Positions 1 to 12,400 of a DNA stretch of 64,000 nt are shown here, piece by piece; the first letter of the stretch is position 1, and each line of letters starts with the position of its first letter. Origin of the DNA: Vespula vulgaris (lineage: Eukaryota > Arthropoda > Insecta > Hymenoptera > Vespidae). The notes beneath the pieces were generated by a model. That model was not told the DNA's origin. It worked only from the letters and a program-made list of their open reading frames with translations, and did no database searches. Both the position numbers and the translations under genes were made by a program. The DNA is taken from the NCBI RefSeq assembly GCF_905475345.1, contig NC_066605.1, positions 1,402,501 through 1,466,500 of the forward strand. The letters run 5' to 3'.

Positions 1-3000
1 TGTATTATGTGTTGAATGCGAAGAGAAGAGAAAAGGAAAGAAAAGAAAGAAAAGAGAATTGTAACGATTTCTTGAAAGAAAAAAAAAAAGAAATTTACCA
101 CTGAATCTAATATAAAATGATACGAATCGATTGATCGATTAAATCATTTGAAATATAAATCATTGTATACATACCGTAACCGTCCTCGCGCGTTAGATCG
201 TCACTTCGAATCGATCGTTGTCTCTCCGGGGACGGTATTGTCCTAATTGCGTGAATTAGAAATAACAAAAGTAATAATAATTAAAAGGAAAAGAGAGGAA
301 AAGATAAAATTAGAAAACGAGATAGGGAGAGGAAAGAAAAGGTGGAATCATCAGGATCCTTTAATGATTCCGAATTAAAAAGACACGACACGCACGCGGA
401 CACTCGAACGTCCTCGGTGAATCTTCTTGTGTGGCTGGTTCGTTGGATCAAAGGTTTCCCTTAATATATATTATATCTTCTATATATGTTTCCCACGTTC
501 GAGATCGATCGATCGATCGAATCTATATCATCATTTGAAACGACGATCGAACGACGAGCGATCCATTCGTTTTCCACGAAAGAAATTTATTTCATTGTTG
601 TTGCACACCGAGATCGAAGAGATTAAATAAAGTGAGAATGAAAATGTATGCGTGAATGAGAAAGAGGGAGAGAGAGAGAGGGAAAGAAAGAGAAAGAGAG
701 GGAGAAAGAGAGAGAGAGAGAGAGAGAAGGATTTATGAACGAATTATAAATTACGATTAATTCTGATCGTGAAAATAAACAAGAGGAGAATGAACGCGAA
801 TGAAAGTAAGAGAGAAAGAGAGAGAGAGAGAAAGAGGGAGAGGGAGAGAATATGTATGTGTGTGAGTGAGTGAGAGAGAATACACATGTATGTATAATAT
901 GTGCGAGAGCTATGGTTTATTCGGAAATGGAATTGAGGTGACTAATTAACGAGATGTTGTAAATTGTTCTATAGCAAAATGAAAAGTGGTACGATCGTTG
1001 CAACGCACAGATCGCGGAATCTCTCCTTCGTAAGGATCGAAATAGATCGAATATATTGAATCTTTATGATATGAGCGAGAGAAAGAGAGAGAGAGAGAGA
1101 GCGTTGCCTCGATTGTTTCAATGTTGATATGTCAATGCTGTGATGTTATCCTTTGAAACTAAAAACCGAACGAAAAAAAAAAGGTATATCCCTTTTCGAA
1201 CACGTTCCCTTCGAATGGAAAAAAAGAAAAGAAAAAAAAAAGACACAAATCATCTAGTCCACAAATGATTCCACAGGAGAAAAAAGGAAAAAGGGGTGAA
1301 AGAACACAAGAGAAATCCCTTTTACTTTGAGAAATAAATATTTCTATTTACTGTAATTCCGCATAGCCCTTTGAGAGCAAAAAAAATATATGAAGGAAAA
1401 AAACATGCAAAAAAAAAGAGAGTAACAAAAAGAAAAAAAAAGAACAAAAAGATACCAAACTAGCTAGAATTTAATCGTATTTAATGTAAAGATTATTATT
1501 ATTGTTACACATCTCAGTGATTCTCTCCTATGGTCGGTGATATCTCGGAGAGAGATGAGCGGTGAGATGATTATGACGACGACGACGATTGTATTATTAT
1601 CGATTAATGATTGAGAGATCATCGATACATAACAATTTTGGTCTACTTTCGTGTAGATTCAGTTGCATCGACAAGGAACTATTTCTCTGGTAGGAAGGGG
1701 ATGTTTTTCTTATTATAGAAAATTCGTATGTATATGTATGTATATATATATAATATATTTATATGTGTGTATATATATATATATACATATAAAGAAAAAC
1801 GTCGGAACCTTTTTCTTTCTCTCTCTCTCTCTCCCTCTCTCTGATATTTTACCGATAACCAAATTCCTACATTTGTCGCATTTGTAAATAAAATTTTTAT
1901 CATCACACGGAGATATTAGAGTATAATTTATTTATTTACTTTTTCTCTTTTTCTTTTCTTTTTCTTCTTTCTTTCCTTTTCCTTTTGAGCACACTTTGAA
2001 ATACCAACACGGTCAATCCGAAAGGTAAGAATAAAATAGATCATATATATATGTATTTACGGGAGACAAAATTATTAATCTTATATTCTCTCGTGTAAAA
2101 TATAATAAACGACGACGTCATTACAAAAATTTATTTACAATATCTAGGTACTTACAACATGTGAATACGATTAGGTGCAATCACGTTTTTTTTCTCGTAC
2201 ATCCTTGCACATTACATAACTCGGCTGCCAGTTCCTTTATCGTATTTATTGATTTTTTAAATTATTTTTTTCTTTTTTTTTTTTTTTATTTTCTTTTTTT
2301 TCTATTTAATTCCATTCATACGTATCGTACCGATTCTTTGGTAATAAGATGCGCCAGCACCGAGTCTCTCGATAAAACGAAAACGCGATAATTAAAAACT
2401 TACTAAAGAAATGTTAGATACGATTTTTTGTTTTTTATTTATTTCTTTTCTCGAAATTCTATCAGGGAAATTATTTGTTTGATTATTATTTACATAACAA
2501 GTACGGAATACCCTTATTAGATACTGTCCAATCGGATTGCACGACGAGATTTTTTACAGAGACACAGTCGAGGACAGTATATGTATGTATACATATATAT
2601 ATATATATATATAAGAATAATTTAAATTTTTAAGCGAACTTAACTACAAAAAAAAATATTAAAAAAAATGTTTTACGGGGTAACATAAATAAATAGGCGA
2701 TCATCTCGCGGGGTATACAAATGACGTCATCCTTGCACTAATTGTTTACCACTCGACGGAAAATTAATCTTCCCAAGAAGATTACATATTACTAATAATA
2801 ATAGTATTTAATAATAATAATAATAATAATAATAATAGTAGTAATAGTAATAATACATAATGCATAATCGCGATCAAAAAAATTCATACGTGATCTTGCT
2901 CTAAAAGCAAAATATTTAATAGTACATTTAATATGCATCTATATATTCGTATATATATATTTTTTCTTTTTTTTTTTCTTTTTATTAATCATTTCGTAGA

Positions 3001-3406
3001 TCTACCTTTGGTACAATTTTTCTCTTCTACTGACTACAATCGTGATTCTCTTTGTTTCGTAGCATAATGAATGTCGACCATGTTCTTTGATAATTATCGA
3101 TTATTCTTTTTTTTTCTTTTTTTTTTTCTTGTTCTTTTCTTTTTTGGTAGAAACAGAAAAGATCGACAGATCTTTTCTTAGATCGCTTTGAAAAGGAACA
3201 ACGACGAATGCGTTACGTGTAACGTCTAACGTAAATAAAGAATGCAATTTTAAGTATAAATCAGGTAATAACGTTAACTTCTTAACATTAAAGAATTCTT
3301 GTACTACATCGTAATCTCTCATGAATATTATATCTCTCTCATTACATACGAAATGAGAGTATATTTTAGTAAAAACGAACGAGTATGATCGTTCGTTAAT
3401 AATCAC
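1..3406. other. 3' flank of the rau-like gene, no coding gene seen
   Basis: AT-rich sequence with purine-rich microsatellites (GA-type near 660-728, 800-845 and 1075-1100), a TA run near 2590-2612 and a (TAA)n tract near 2808-2850. The short open frames here are low-complexity and have no recognisable domain. A minus-strand AATAAA (plus-strand TTTATT at 2981-2986) about 420 nt beyond the rau-like stop is a candidate poly(A) signal, so the right end of this stretch is probably 3' UTR. The rest looks like ordinary intergenic sequence. Confidence 0.5.
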
Positions 3407-5904
3407 TCATATGAAGAGATAATTTTCATAATCATTATAAGCAGCTGTTGAAACGTGTTTCGAGGAGATCGGCGTTGAAGGGACACTCAGAGGCAATTGT
3501 TGTTGTTGTTGTTGTTGTTGTTGCTGTTGTTGTTGCACACGCGACAATTGCAATGGTGGCAATTGCGTTGTATGCGGCACAACTATTCTGGATTGTTGAT
3601 TGATCGAACCTAATGATAGATGATGATGATGATGATGATGCTGATCGAGCTTGTGAACATTGTTGTTCGTAGTACTCGTATTGTTATTATTATTATTATT
3701 GTTGTTGTTGTTGTTGTGATTGTGATGATTGTTGTTGTTATTGTGATTATTGTTATTGTTATTGGTATGCTGATGAAGAAGAAGATGATTATTGTTTTCG
3801 CTCTGTGAATAATGACGATGATCACCATGAAGATTTAGCCGCGACATCGCCATACTGATACTCGAGTCCGACGCCCACATACTCTGAAAATGACGAGGAC
3901 CTTTGTATTACTCCAAGCGAATTTGACTTTCTATTGAAAGTACTTATGAATAATTCTTATAATATTTTAGAGGTGAATGGTAGACGATTGTCTGGCGGAG
4001 AATAAATTCTGCCGAAATCATATACAATTTCTGCTCTTTGTTGGAAGAGAAATCGTATGATTCATCGTGCAAATTCATTCTACTTTAATTCAACTTCTAA
4101 TGATATAACACGTGTCATTTAATTATAACTTAATTGTACCTGTAATTGATTCGTCTAATTTCTAATTAAAACACTCCTTCACTTCATTCTCGTTTCTCAC
4201 AAAATTTCTAATGATATTGTGAATTCCTTCTGATATCTAACCCGTGTCATTTACGTCGAATTACTTTTTTTTCTTTTTTTTTTTTTTTAATTGAACGTTT
4301 AATTATTTTTTTTCCAATATATAATCAAAACACTTGTTCGTTTTATTCTTCTCTTTTTGATATTTTCCGAATAATTTTGCAATTTATTTTCTAATGAAAT
4401 CTAACTCGTGTCATTTATACACGTTGAATCATTATTTAATTGTACTTTAATTTTGTTTAATTCGTGATAAAATTTTTTCTTTTTTGTGAAGAAATATCTA
4501 ACGACTCTCCAGATAAAATTTGATAATCTATTAGATGTTTCACCTTTCTCCTGTGTGGATTATAATCGGGATTACGTCGTATACGTAAGTGTCTATCCGC
4601 GCTCGTCCATCGTTGCGTAACTTTAAGAGGTGAATCATCTGGATGAAGTTTCCTCTGGTATTCCTCCCCTTCACAGACTTCGTATAAAGAAAATTGTTCG
4701 ACCCGTTCTTTCGAACTATAGCAACTCAATAACATCTGGATCAGTTCGTCCACGGTGGTCTGTTCGGAAACGAGCAGACTCTTGTACTTTGACTGTAAGA
4801 GAAAAAGAGAGAAAAAAATAAAAAAACATATATCCCTTCGTGTGTTATCTCACGCAATTACGTACATGCATGTACTTTTTATATGTGTTATTACGAACAC
4901 ATCGAACGAATTTTATAATACTTACGCCAGACATGAGAGCACTATCGTATATTTTCACAAGCCCACCACGACGTGTCTGTAAAGAAAATCTGCAAAGAAA
5001 AAGAAGAAAAAGAATTTTCTTGAGATTATATTTACGAGAGAAGAAAAAAAAGAGAAAGAAAAAAGGAAAAAGAAACGAGATCGGTAAAGTCGGTAAGTTC
5101 AAAAGGATATTCGTTAGAAGATATTCCTCATCCCTCTCCGTCCCCGCTTCTTCACCCCCTTCCCCTATTTTACTTCGATTTCACCGGAAGTTTCGAACTA
5201 CGACGAAAATAACCAAATGAAATGAAACATACGATGGCGAAGCTGAATTTTTGTTAAAATCGTAAGGAAAAGAAAAAAGAAAAAAAGGAAAAACTCGGAT
5301 TGTTTTCAAATATTTATAGATAGATATATCTATTACCTAGAATATATATATTTTTATCAAACGTATAGTAAGTCTTTTTTTAAGACAGTTTATAGGCGTG
5401 AAAAGAAGAAAAATAAATGGACGTCTAGAAGAGTTAAAGGGAAACAAACTCGAAAGTTCGGGGTGGTCTTTCTGAAGAAAGAAGAAAAAACAAGAAACTT
5501 AGTGTTGGCGTATATATACTGTACTATGAAAGATGAAGAGATAAAAACTCGTATTTCGCTACGTATTCTATTTTCAATGAAATAAAATTCATTCCCAAAA
5601 AAATAATAATATAAAAAAAAACCAAAAAAAAAGAAAGAAAAAAGTACCTGGAATCGCCTCGTGGATGACAAGATTGAAGTACAGCAGGTCTGGCATCCTC
5701 GTCGAGTGGCAAAATCGTACGTACATTGGCCCTTCTTACTGTAACTTCCATGGTCATGTAAAAAAGTCTTGGGTCACGGTGCCTCATACGGTATTTGTTT
5801 AACAAATTTTGAACAACCTCGCGACACGTTGTCTCATAAGTAATGCTCAGGGTTTTGTACTCGATATCTGGTCGTAGACAATTTGCATACACCTTTATGG
5901 TCGT
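3407..5904 (-). CDS. Rau-like tandem Ras-association domain protein, four 3' exons
   Basis: Four minus-strand exons join in frame: 5904-5648, 4989-4926, 4792-4544 and 3883-3407 (stop). Every intron has GT/AG ends and the phases agree. Numbered with the proposed first exon, the protein is 416 aa. RA1 is about residues 69-158 (starts TTIKVYANCLRPDIEYKTL). RA2 is about 162-250 (GGLVKIYDSALMSG, then KYKSLLVSEQTTVDELIQML, ending RWTSADRHLRIRRNP). A low-complexity tail follows with Asn/His runs and a poly-Gln run, ending YENYLFI. RA domains bind GTP-loaded Ras-family GTPases. Two RA domains plus a hydrophobic, class II-like PDZ-ligand terminus fit Drosophila Rau, which sustains receptor tyrosine kinase signalling in glia and eye. 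The Rau name is from memory of the domain layout, not an alignment. Tandem RA domains are seen directly; orthology is inferred. Afadin, RADIL and DGK-theta fit less well because their flanking domains are missing. Confidence 0.8.
3495..3770 (-). repeat. Poly-Gln/His/Asn-coding triplet repeats in the last rau-like exon
   Basis: Within the final exon, CAA/CAG triplets (about 3495-3535) encode poly-Gln, CAT triplets (about 3616-3640) encode poly-His, and AAT/AAC triplets (about 3675-3770) encode poly-Asn with interspersed His and Thr. Such runs are length-polymorphic and are common in disordered tails of insect signalling proteins. The opposite strand and other frames also stay open here, as expected of triplet repeats. 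Confidence 0.85.
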
Positions 5905-8900
5905 CTGTAAATTCATATACACAAAAAAAAAAGAATAAATAAAGAAAATATTAAATTAATATCCTCTTATTTATTTAAAAAAGAAATTAAGAAGTGCAGA
6001 AATTTTTTTTCTATGGTAATCTCATCATTCATGTTATTTATACGTATACGATATTCATATAATTCATTACTATTATCTACATGTTGAAATTATATCGTAT
6101 TTCATTTTAGATACGAAAAAAAATAATTTTATTTTTTATTAATAATAATCTCATATTATTGAATTTATCGAATGTAAATATACGTATTTGAATAAATTTC
6201 TTAAAAAATATGATAAAACTAATTTTATAAAAGCTATGCATCGTAAGTACTTGAATCGATTTATTTCTATTATAATATTAATTGTTTAAAATTATATTTT
6301 TTTATACCAAAAAAATTATTGTCCATTTTCAACGTCTCGATACATTTGTTTCATTCACTGAAAAAGACAATACTTTCTCTACGAATCTCTATTGTAATGA
6401 GAATGAATGTTTGCAGATATGGTACATACATATACATATATAAGTCACGTGATGAGACAAAGAATATGTATATATATACAAATGCCATGCATTTACATGA
6501 AGTTCTATAAAAGGTTAAACGAGTGTTTTATCGTCTCTGTGTTGATAAAAAAAAAAAAAATAAACATATTTTTCTTAAGAAATTAAATATTGTTATATAT
6601 ATATATATTTCTTGTTTCGTCGACGATAGTTCGAAAAAATTATTTGAATATTTTGGTAAAGGATGGGAAGATAATTTGCCTAATGTCGTCATTGCTTTCA
6701 ACAACAGCCATTTTGAATATGCTCGTGCCGACAGATTGCAACACGTTCGTCGCACTCCTGTAATTAAAGGTAATTAGCTAATTACTTTCTAACGTACACC
6801 CACGTCTAATATATCAATCGATAGCTAAACACGCGATTTTTTAGAGGCCGCGATGACAGATCGTGATGTCATCGCGTTTAAACAATATTCGCGAAAATAT
6901 ATTTCGACATATCGGCGTCTTTCGATTTGGTTATTACGAACAATTCTTTTCTAATTTTCTAGATTTATTTTCGAGATACTGAAACGTTCAAGGATCTTTT
7001 AATCTTTTGTTTTGCGTTGAACTAATTGTTATTGATTGCTTTTTGTATCATATTCGATTGTTAGACACATATATGCATACACACATGCACACGCTATGTA
7101 ACGTACACGACACATGTATATATATATATATACACGTACAAATATATTTTTACTAAAGTTTCTTACTTTTTCCAGATCTTCGTGAATTCTACGAATTGGA
7201 GAGCACAGAGAGAAGAAAATAGAAGTAATTTCTCGCGGCTGTCCTTCTTTATCCAAGTAAATCTGTCTCCTTTGAAATACACGTGCGAAATGAGACGTAA
7301 GAGAAATGGAACGAGAGTGGGAAAGAGAGGGGGAATATGCCTCAATAGAGTGAAATAACATTCGACACGTAAACAACATTAGGTTATAAATTCCCAAGAA
7401 ATATTAGGCAGAGAGTGAAACAAAGTAAACAGGATCGAACGTGTTTTGGCCTTGAATGAAACTACAAACTTTTCAGTCTTAAGAGATACATCAGAAGAAT
7501 AACATCTCTCCAGAAGTGTACGAGCATATTCTTTCAAAGTTTCTACGATAATCGTCTACGTTTAATTTCTCGTTTAATATCGTATATTTTATTTGTTACA
7601 TTTGGATTAATAATATATATCCTTTATGTGAATTTATACGTATACATTTATTATTTATACGTATACATTTATATGTAACATACGTGTACATATGTATACA
7701 CCTATTTATTTATATGTATATATATACAGACTTTTGATATTAATCCGTATTAATAATTTTCTTGAATATTTTAAATTATATATTATAATCAACGAGCTTA
7801 TACATCTTTCTATGCATTATCGACCCAGATTTAGGATAATATAAATGCTTTTGAATTTTTCAGGTTATAGTCAACGAGCTTATAGAACTCGACGTATTAT
7901 CGACCGAGATTTAGGATAATATTAATTATGTTCTATTTGAATCCTTTAGGTAACGCATCAAATAATTAAGGCATCATGTATTATCGATAGAGGTTAGAAG
8001 AAACATTTGTCTCTTTGCGATCTTTATCTTTGCAGATAATCAATTATAATGATTAATTTTCATAGTTTAAGGTAAGGTAGTATCTGTTTCAACAATTTTT
8101 AAGTCCATATATAATATTTTTATTGTTTCGATATTTTCGTATAATAGATCGAAAAATTTTACAAGCGATGTTGCAAATGACGTTCTGCGCATGCGCGGGA
8201 GGACCTATGTAGTTTCGTAATATCGGCGTCATTTTGGATTCGCGAGTGCTACGAGTTTGACGAAATTGTGTCGCTCCGTTAATTACAGATAATTAGTATA
8301 TTTTTTCTAAAGTGTTACCTTTGTTTTATATATCAATCGATTGCTAAGAAAGTGATTTCCATGTGTGAATGTTCGCAGGTCGTGATTAGATCGCGTTTAA
8401 GAGATATTCGCGAAAATAAAGTCGTCGTGTCGGGTCTTTTTTTGGTGTTAAGGCGTCATACTTATTTTTCGATTTTTCCAGCTTTATTCTCAAGACATTG
8501 ATACTCCGATTAATAATCCTTCATTAATTAGAGACGTCCGATTGTATTTCGTCTTGTATTCATCTATATATATATATACATATATACAAGTAAGTACACA
8601 CATATATATATACACGCATTATACACACATATACACATATACACGTATACACCGTACACACATACACGTACATACACACATAAAAATCTCTTTTACGATA
8701 CATATACATCGATATCTCCTGTACATACATATACATAATCACATAATTAACTTTGATAATATAATATAAATTTATTAATAATATAAATTTAATACGTAAT
8801 AATAGAATATGAATAATTTTTCAGCTTTCTATACATATGTATATGTGTATATCGTATTACTCGAAGAATATAGAAGGTACAGGCAAAAGTAAACAATCAA

Positions 8901-9267
8901 TACATGTAAACAATCAAAGAACGATCGAGAGCTAGACCTTGGCACGACTTCCCGTTTTTCCCTGTTAACAAATGACTCATTCTCGTTCCTGTAAGCAACT
9001 TGTTCAGACCTGTTCGTACACCTTATACAGTAATTATTGGTAAGTTTAATTTCTCATTTCATTACATGTATGTATATATAATATTTTATTAGCTTGATTT
9101 AACAATTTATAATTTATTAATCGTATTTATATATTCTACTAATTTTCAACATATATATATATAACATTTCTATATTGAATACGTATATATTTATACATAT
9201 ACTCATCATATATACATACATTTTTTACTCTTTAACATTTTCTATGTTTCTTGATTAATTTTGATAT
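5905..9267. other. Rau-like giant intron, 3' part with diverged duplications
   Basis: No coding gene is seen. About 6700-7010 and 8200-8520 are diverged copies of one another, sharing blocks such as AATTAG, ATATATCAATCGAT, GATCGCGTTTAA and ATATTCGCGAAAATA in the same order. A second duplication is 7785-7862 versus 7865-7950 (shared TCAACGAGCTTATA and GAGATTTAGGATAATAT-type blocks), and each copy ends in a pyrimidine tract plus CAG or TAG. A perfect 10-bp inverted repeat lies at 6849-6876. The remainder is AT-rich with TA and CA runs (8560-8690). Confidence 0.5.
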
Positions 9268-9377
9268 GGATCTCCATACGCAGCAACCTCCTTGTGGTGA
9301 GATCCGGTAATCGGTATTGCGTACGTTTATTATGTATTTTACATAATTTTACGTACGCACTGCCGAGCGAATGGCTG
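9268..9377 (+). ncRNA. HDV-like self-cleaving ribozyme, copy 1
   Basis: All elements of the nested double pseudoknot are present in order. P1 is GGATCTC (9268-9274) with GAGATCC (9299-9305), 7 bp. P2 is CAGC (9281-9284) with GCTG (9374-9377). P3 is ACC (9286-9288) with GGT (9296-9298), around L3 TCCTTGT. The CC of L3 can form P1.1 with GG at 9306-9307. P4 runs from C9312 to G9365: five outer pairs, a T-C mismatch, then a T-A pair and GCGTACGT/ACGTACGC. J4/2 is CGAAT, with C9368 in the place of the catalytic cytidine. Predicted cleavage is between 9267 and 9268, leaving a 5'-OH on G9268. HDV-like ribozymes are known in insects, often at the 5' ends of non-LTR retrotransposons, but no reverse transcriptase lies downstream here. 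The strand is antisense to the rau-like host gene. Confidence 0.9.
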
Positions 9378-10120
9378 ACGTTTGATGTATTAAGAAATTT
9401 AAAAAAAAATGTTTTATATTGTAGTTTTATATTGATATGTTTTATATTGAAATTTTTTATATTGAAATTTTTTATATTGAATTTAAGGAATATTAAGAAA
9501 CATAGAATAATAAAAAATGCTTTAAGAGCATAAGATAAAGTAGTTAACTTAAAGTAGAATATAATTTCAAGATACGTTTAATCGTTCAATTAATATTATA
9601 AGTATTATAATTTCAATGTTACTGCTCCTTGTCCAGTTTTACTTTAATGCTATATTTATTTCGATTTATAAATATTCATCTAATTAATTTATATGAACAT
9701 ATCCTTATTGCGATTGTATCTATTTTTAAGCAATAGATACAACGCGATTTTGATCGTTTGCTTTTATTCATTTATTTTAATATAGCTTACACAAGTTTTA
9801 CAGTTACATCTATTAAATATTTTATTCAAAATTTTATTATTAAAGCATACAAAAAAAATATATGGTACAAATTTCTAATTTGAGATCACGTAATTTGAAT
9901 AATATTTTTTCATAATAATAATTTTTAATAACACATTATTTTTAATAATACATAATTTTAATAATACTGTACATATGTTAATAATATCATATAAAATTAA
10001 TAATAATATATAAAGGTTTTTTAAATAATACATGAATGAGAAAGTTCAATAATATATAAATAAAAAATAGAAGTAAACGCCACTGCTTGCTTTAATAATT
10101 TTTACTCAACAGGTCTTCAG
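9378..10120. other. AT-rich non-coding spacer after ribozyme copy 1
   Basis: Very AT-rich intronic sequence with short direct repeats of a TTTTATATTGAAAT type near 9412-9482 and many TAATA-type runs (9900-10070). No reverse transcriptase or other protein-coding signal follows the ribozyme, and no homology to the sequence after ribozyme copy 2 is evident beyond the ribozyme fold itself. Confidence 0.5.
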
Positions 10121-12400
10121 TTGTAGATCGCGCGCAATGCGATCTTAGAGTCAGTGCTTGTGCGAAACAGTTTGATTATTTTGCAACCGAGTAGGTTGCT
10201 TTAAAAATAACATAAAATAAAATCGCGAATTAGAGTCAGTGTTGTTCGCCGAATAAAATGTCTCGGTCGCGTTAATAAATCAAAAGACAAGAATTTATGT
10301 CATGTTCTTGTTAAAACTATTTGTTCGCCGCGTTGTTAGAATCATTAACACACTTTTGGCCAATTCGGGAGAAGAGGATTGCGTTGCGATAAATATTGTT
10401 ATGGTCGAAAGTGTGAATTTAAAAATTCATCCTCTTCATCTTTACCGACGATTGTAAAGCTTCGTCTGAATACAATTACATGTAAGTATATTTCTTTCTT
10501 TTAATCGTCACTTCTCTCATTCGTCGTTTAAATCATATATATATATTTTTTTAATCATTTTCATTTATTCACAAATATATTGGTTCTATATGGAACATAT
10601 AATTAATCTTTTTTCGTACTTTTTTGTATTACAGATTCATCGATTCATCGATTCAACGATTCATCTATTCAATAATAATTTCAACCAACTTCACGACATC
10701 ATTCGACCTCCTACGAGGGGGACGAGTGTTTTGGAGCCATCGCAGAACTTCTTAAGTAGTAAGTGAAAAATTTAAAGTTCCTCCGGTGCCCATCATGCCG
10801 AGGATGAAAGGTCCTTATCGGCACGGGTTACTGGTTGTATTCGTAGACGTCCCATGTCCGAAACGAGCAAAAGTGTCCGTGATTAAAATCTTTGATTTTA
10901 TTCACGAGTGGTCCCTATGTTTAGTTAGATATTTTCTTGTGAATATTTTATTATTATTATTATGTGCATATATATAGCTCAGGCCAGGGTCTTCTTGTTT
11001 CAAAGTCGTTTAATCTACAGTGCTGTTTATTAGCACTTTTTTCTCTTTTCGTTTTTGCTCGCGATATTAGTAATGAAATCGGGCATTAATTTACCCGATT
11101 TCGTATAGAGCATATAACGTGGTTTACGTTACATGCATTGCTTCGTACTTAGTCCATTTAATCGCGTTTTACTTCGATATTTCAAAATATCGATTTACCA
11201 AAAAATGAGCAAGAAGACAAACCCCTTCCGCGACGGATAGATTCTGGCAGTTAAGTGGTGGATTATAATCCCGTTCTTTCATTAGAACAGCCATTTGATG
11301 AAAGGAGTCGTCCGAGGTTTTTTATTAGAATTATATATTTTTTAATAATGAATTTTCATAACTGCATAATGCGTATGCATATATATTAGCTATGTGCATA
11401 TTTCATCCCTCCATGTCAACGACTGCCTACCGCGGGTCGCTCAAAGGCCCTTAAGCGGTGCATACAGGTGGGGTTGCAAAACTATTTTTGCCACTTATTA
11501 TTTTTTTACCACTTTTAGTGGTAAAACCCATATGTGGTGGTCACACTCATATGTGGTGACCGCCTACCATCATCCATCCTTGCTTGAGCTCTTGCTAATA
11601 AGACGTGCAAAGAGACTCTAGAGTCACAGTCCGCTTAGATTTTTTTGATATATATTTTTTTATATATTTTTATATACATATATATTATAAATTAATCATT
11701 TTTTAGCTCAGGATTTTCAGCACTAATATACTAATACCCCTTTCTCCCCCCATGCTTTCTACGTTCTCATCTATGCGTTTAACCCAGGTGTCACTCGTAT
11801 AGGTGAGAAACAGTCAGTGTGGATTTAGTTTTAAGTTTCCTTTTCAGCGGCTGTCATTGTGCTGGTGATTGCACGGTGTACCTTGCACTTGTATGTGCGT
11901 TTTAGGAAGTGCATTGTACATCGTTTCGCGATAACTTTTAAATAAATATATTATATATCTAATATATAATTATAGTAATATCGGTTTGCATAATAGTTAC
12001 CACATTTTTGTGGAAGATTCTAAATACTCGTATATATTACTAGTATTTATATATATATACTAGTATGTACTAGTATTTTTGCTTTAGTCATATATGCAAT
12101 AATCATTAGCCTTGGCAGTCGATTTCAGCAACTGGTACGTACTCCCAATATATTAGAAAAAATACGTGGTTGAACTAGGGTGTCGGAGGTGCCCCGGGGC
12201 ATGCTCTCTAGTGTAGGCTTTTGCACCCTGGTGGAATGTGAGAGAACCGTGGAGTGTATGTGTTGGTGTGAATGTTTGCACTTTTTAAATATAGGTCATA
12301 GGCAGGCAGGTAGCATACTTTTCTGAGTGAATGTTTCAATTAATTTTAAGTAGGTAGGGACCGGGTAAGGATGCGATTCCCACTCAGAAGTGGGAAGTCC
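10121..12400 (+). other. Hairpin-rich non-coding region between the two ribozymes
   Basis: Less AT-rich than its surroundings and lacking a credible gene. It has an unusual density of perfect or near-perfect inverted repeats: 10125-10145 (7-bp stem), 10183-10199 (6 bp), 11019-11037 (6 bp), 11075-11102 (9 bp, GAAATCGGG/CCCGATTTC), 11276-11304 (7 bp plus wobble extension), 11504-11526 (10 bp, 3-nt loop), 11536-11564 (9 bp, one wobble) and 12379-12394 (CCCACT/AGTGGG). Segment 11340-11560 resembles 14280-14410 and 16290-16400, sharing TATGCATATTTCA, ATGTCAAC, GTTGCAAAA and ATGTGGTG-type blocks. The strand is given as plus only because of the flanking ribozymes. A structured long RNA is one reading; a decayed repeat is another. 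Confidence 0.45.

Noticed and set aside
6523..6777. Plus-strand frame ending ...NSHFEYARADRLQHVRRTPVIKGN
   Set aside because: It lies in the duplicated non-coding repeat. The second copy (8.2-8.3 kb) does not keep the frame.
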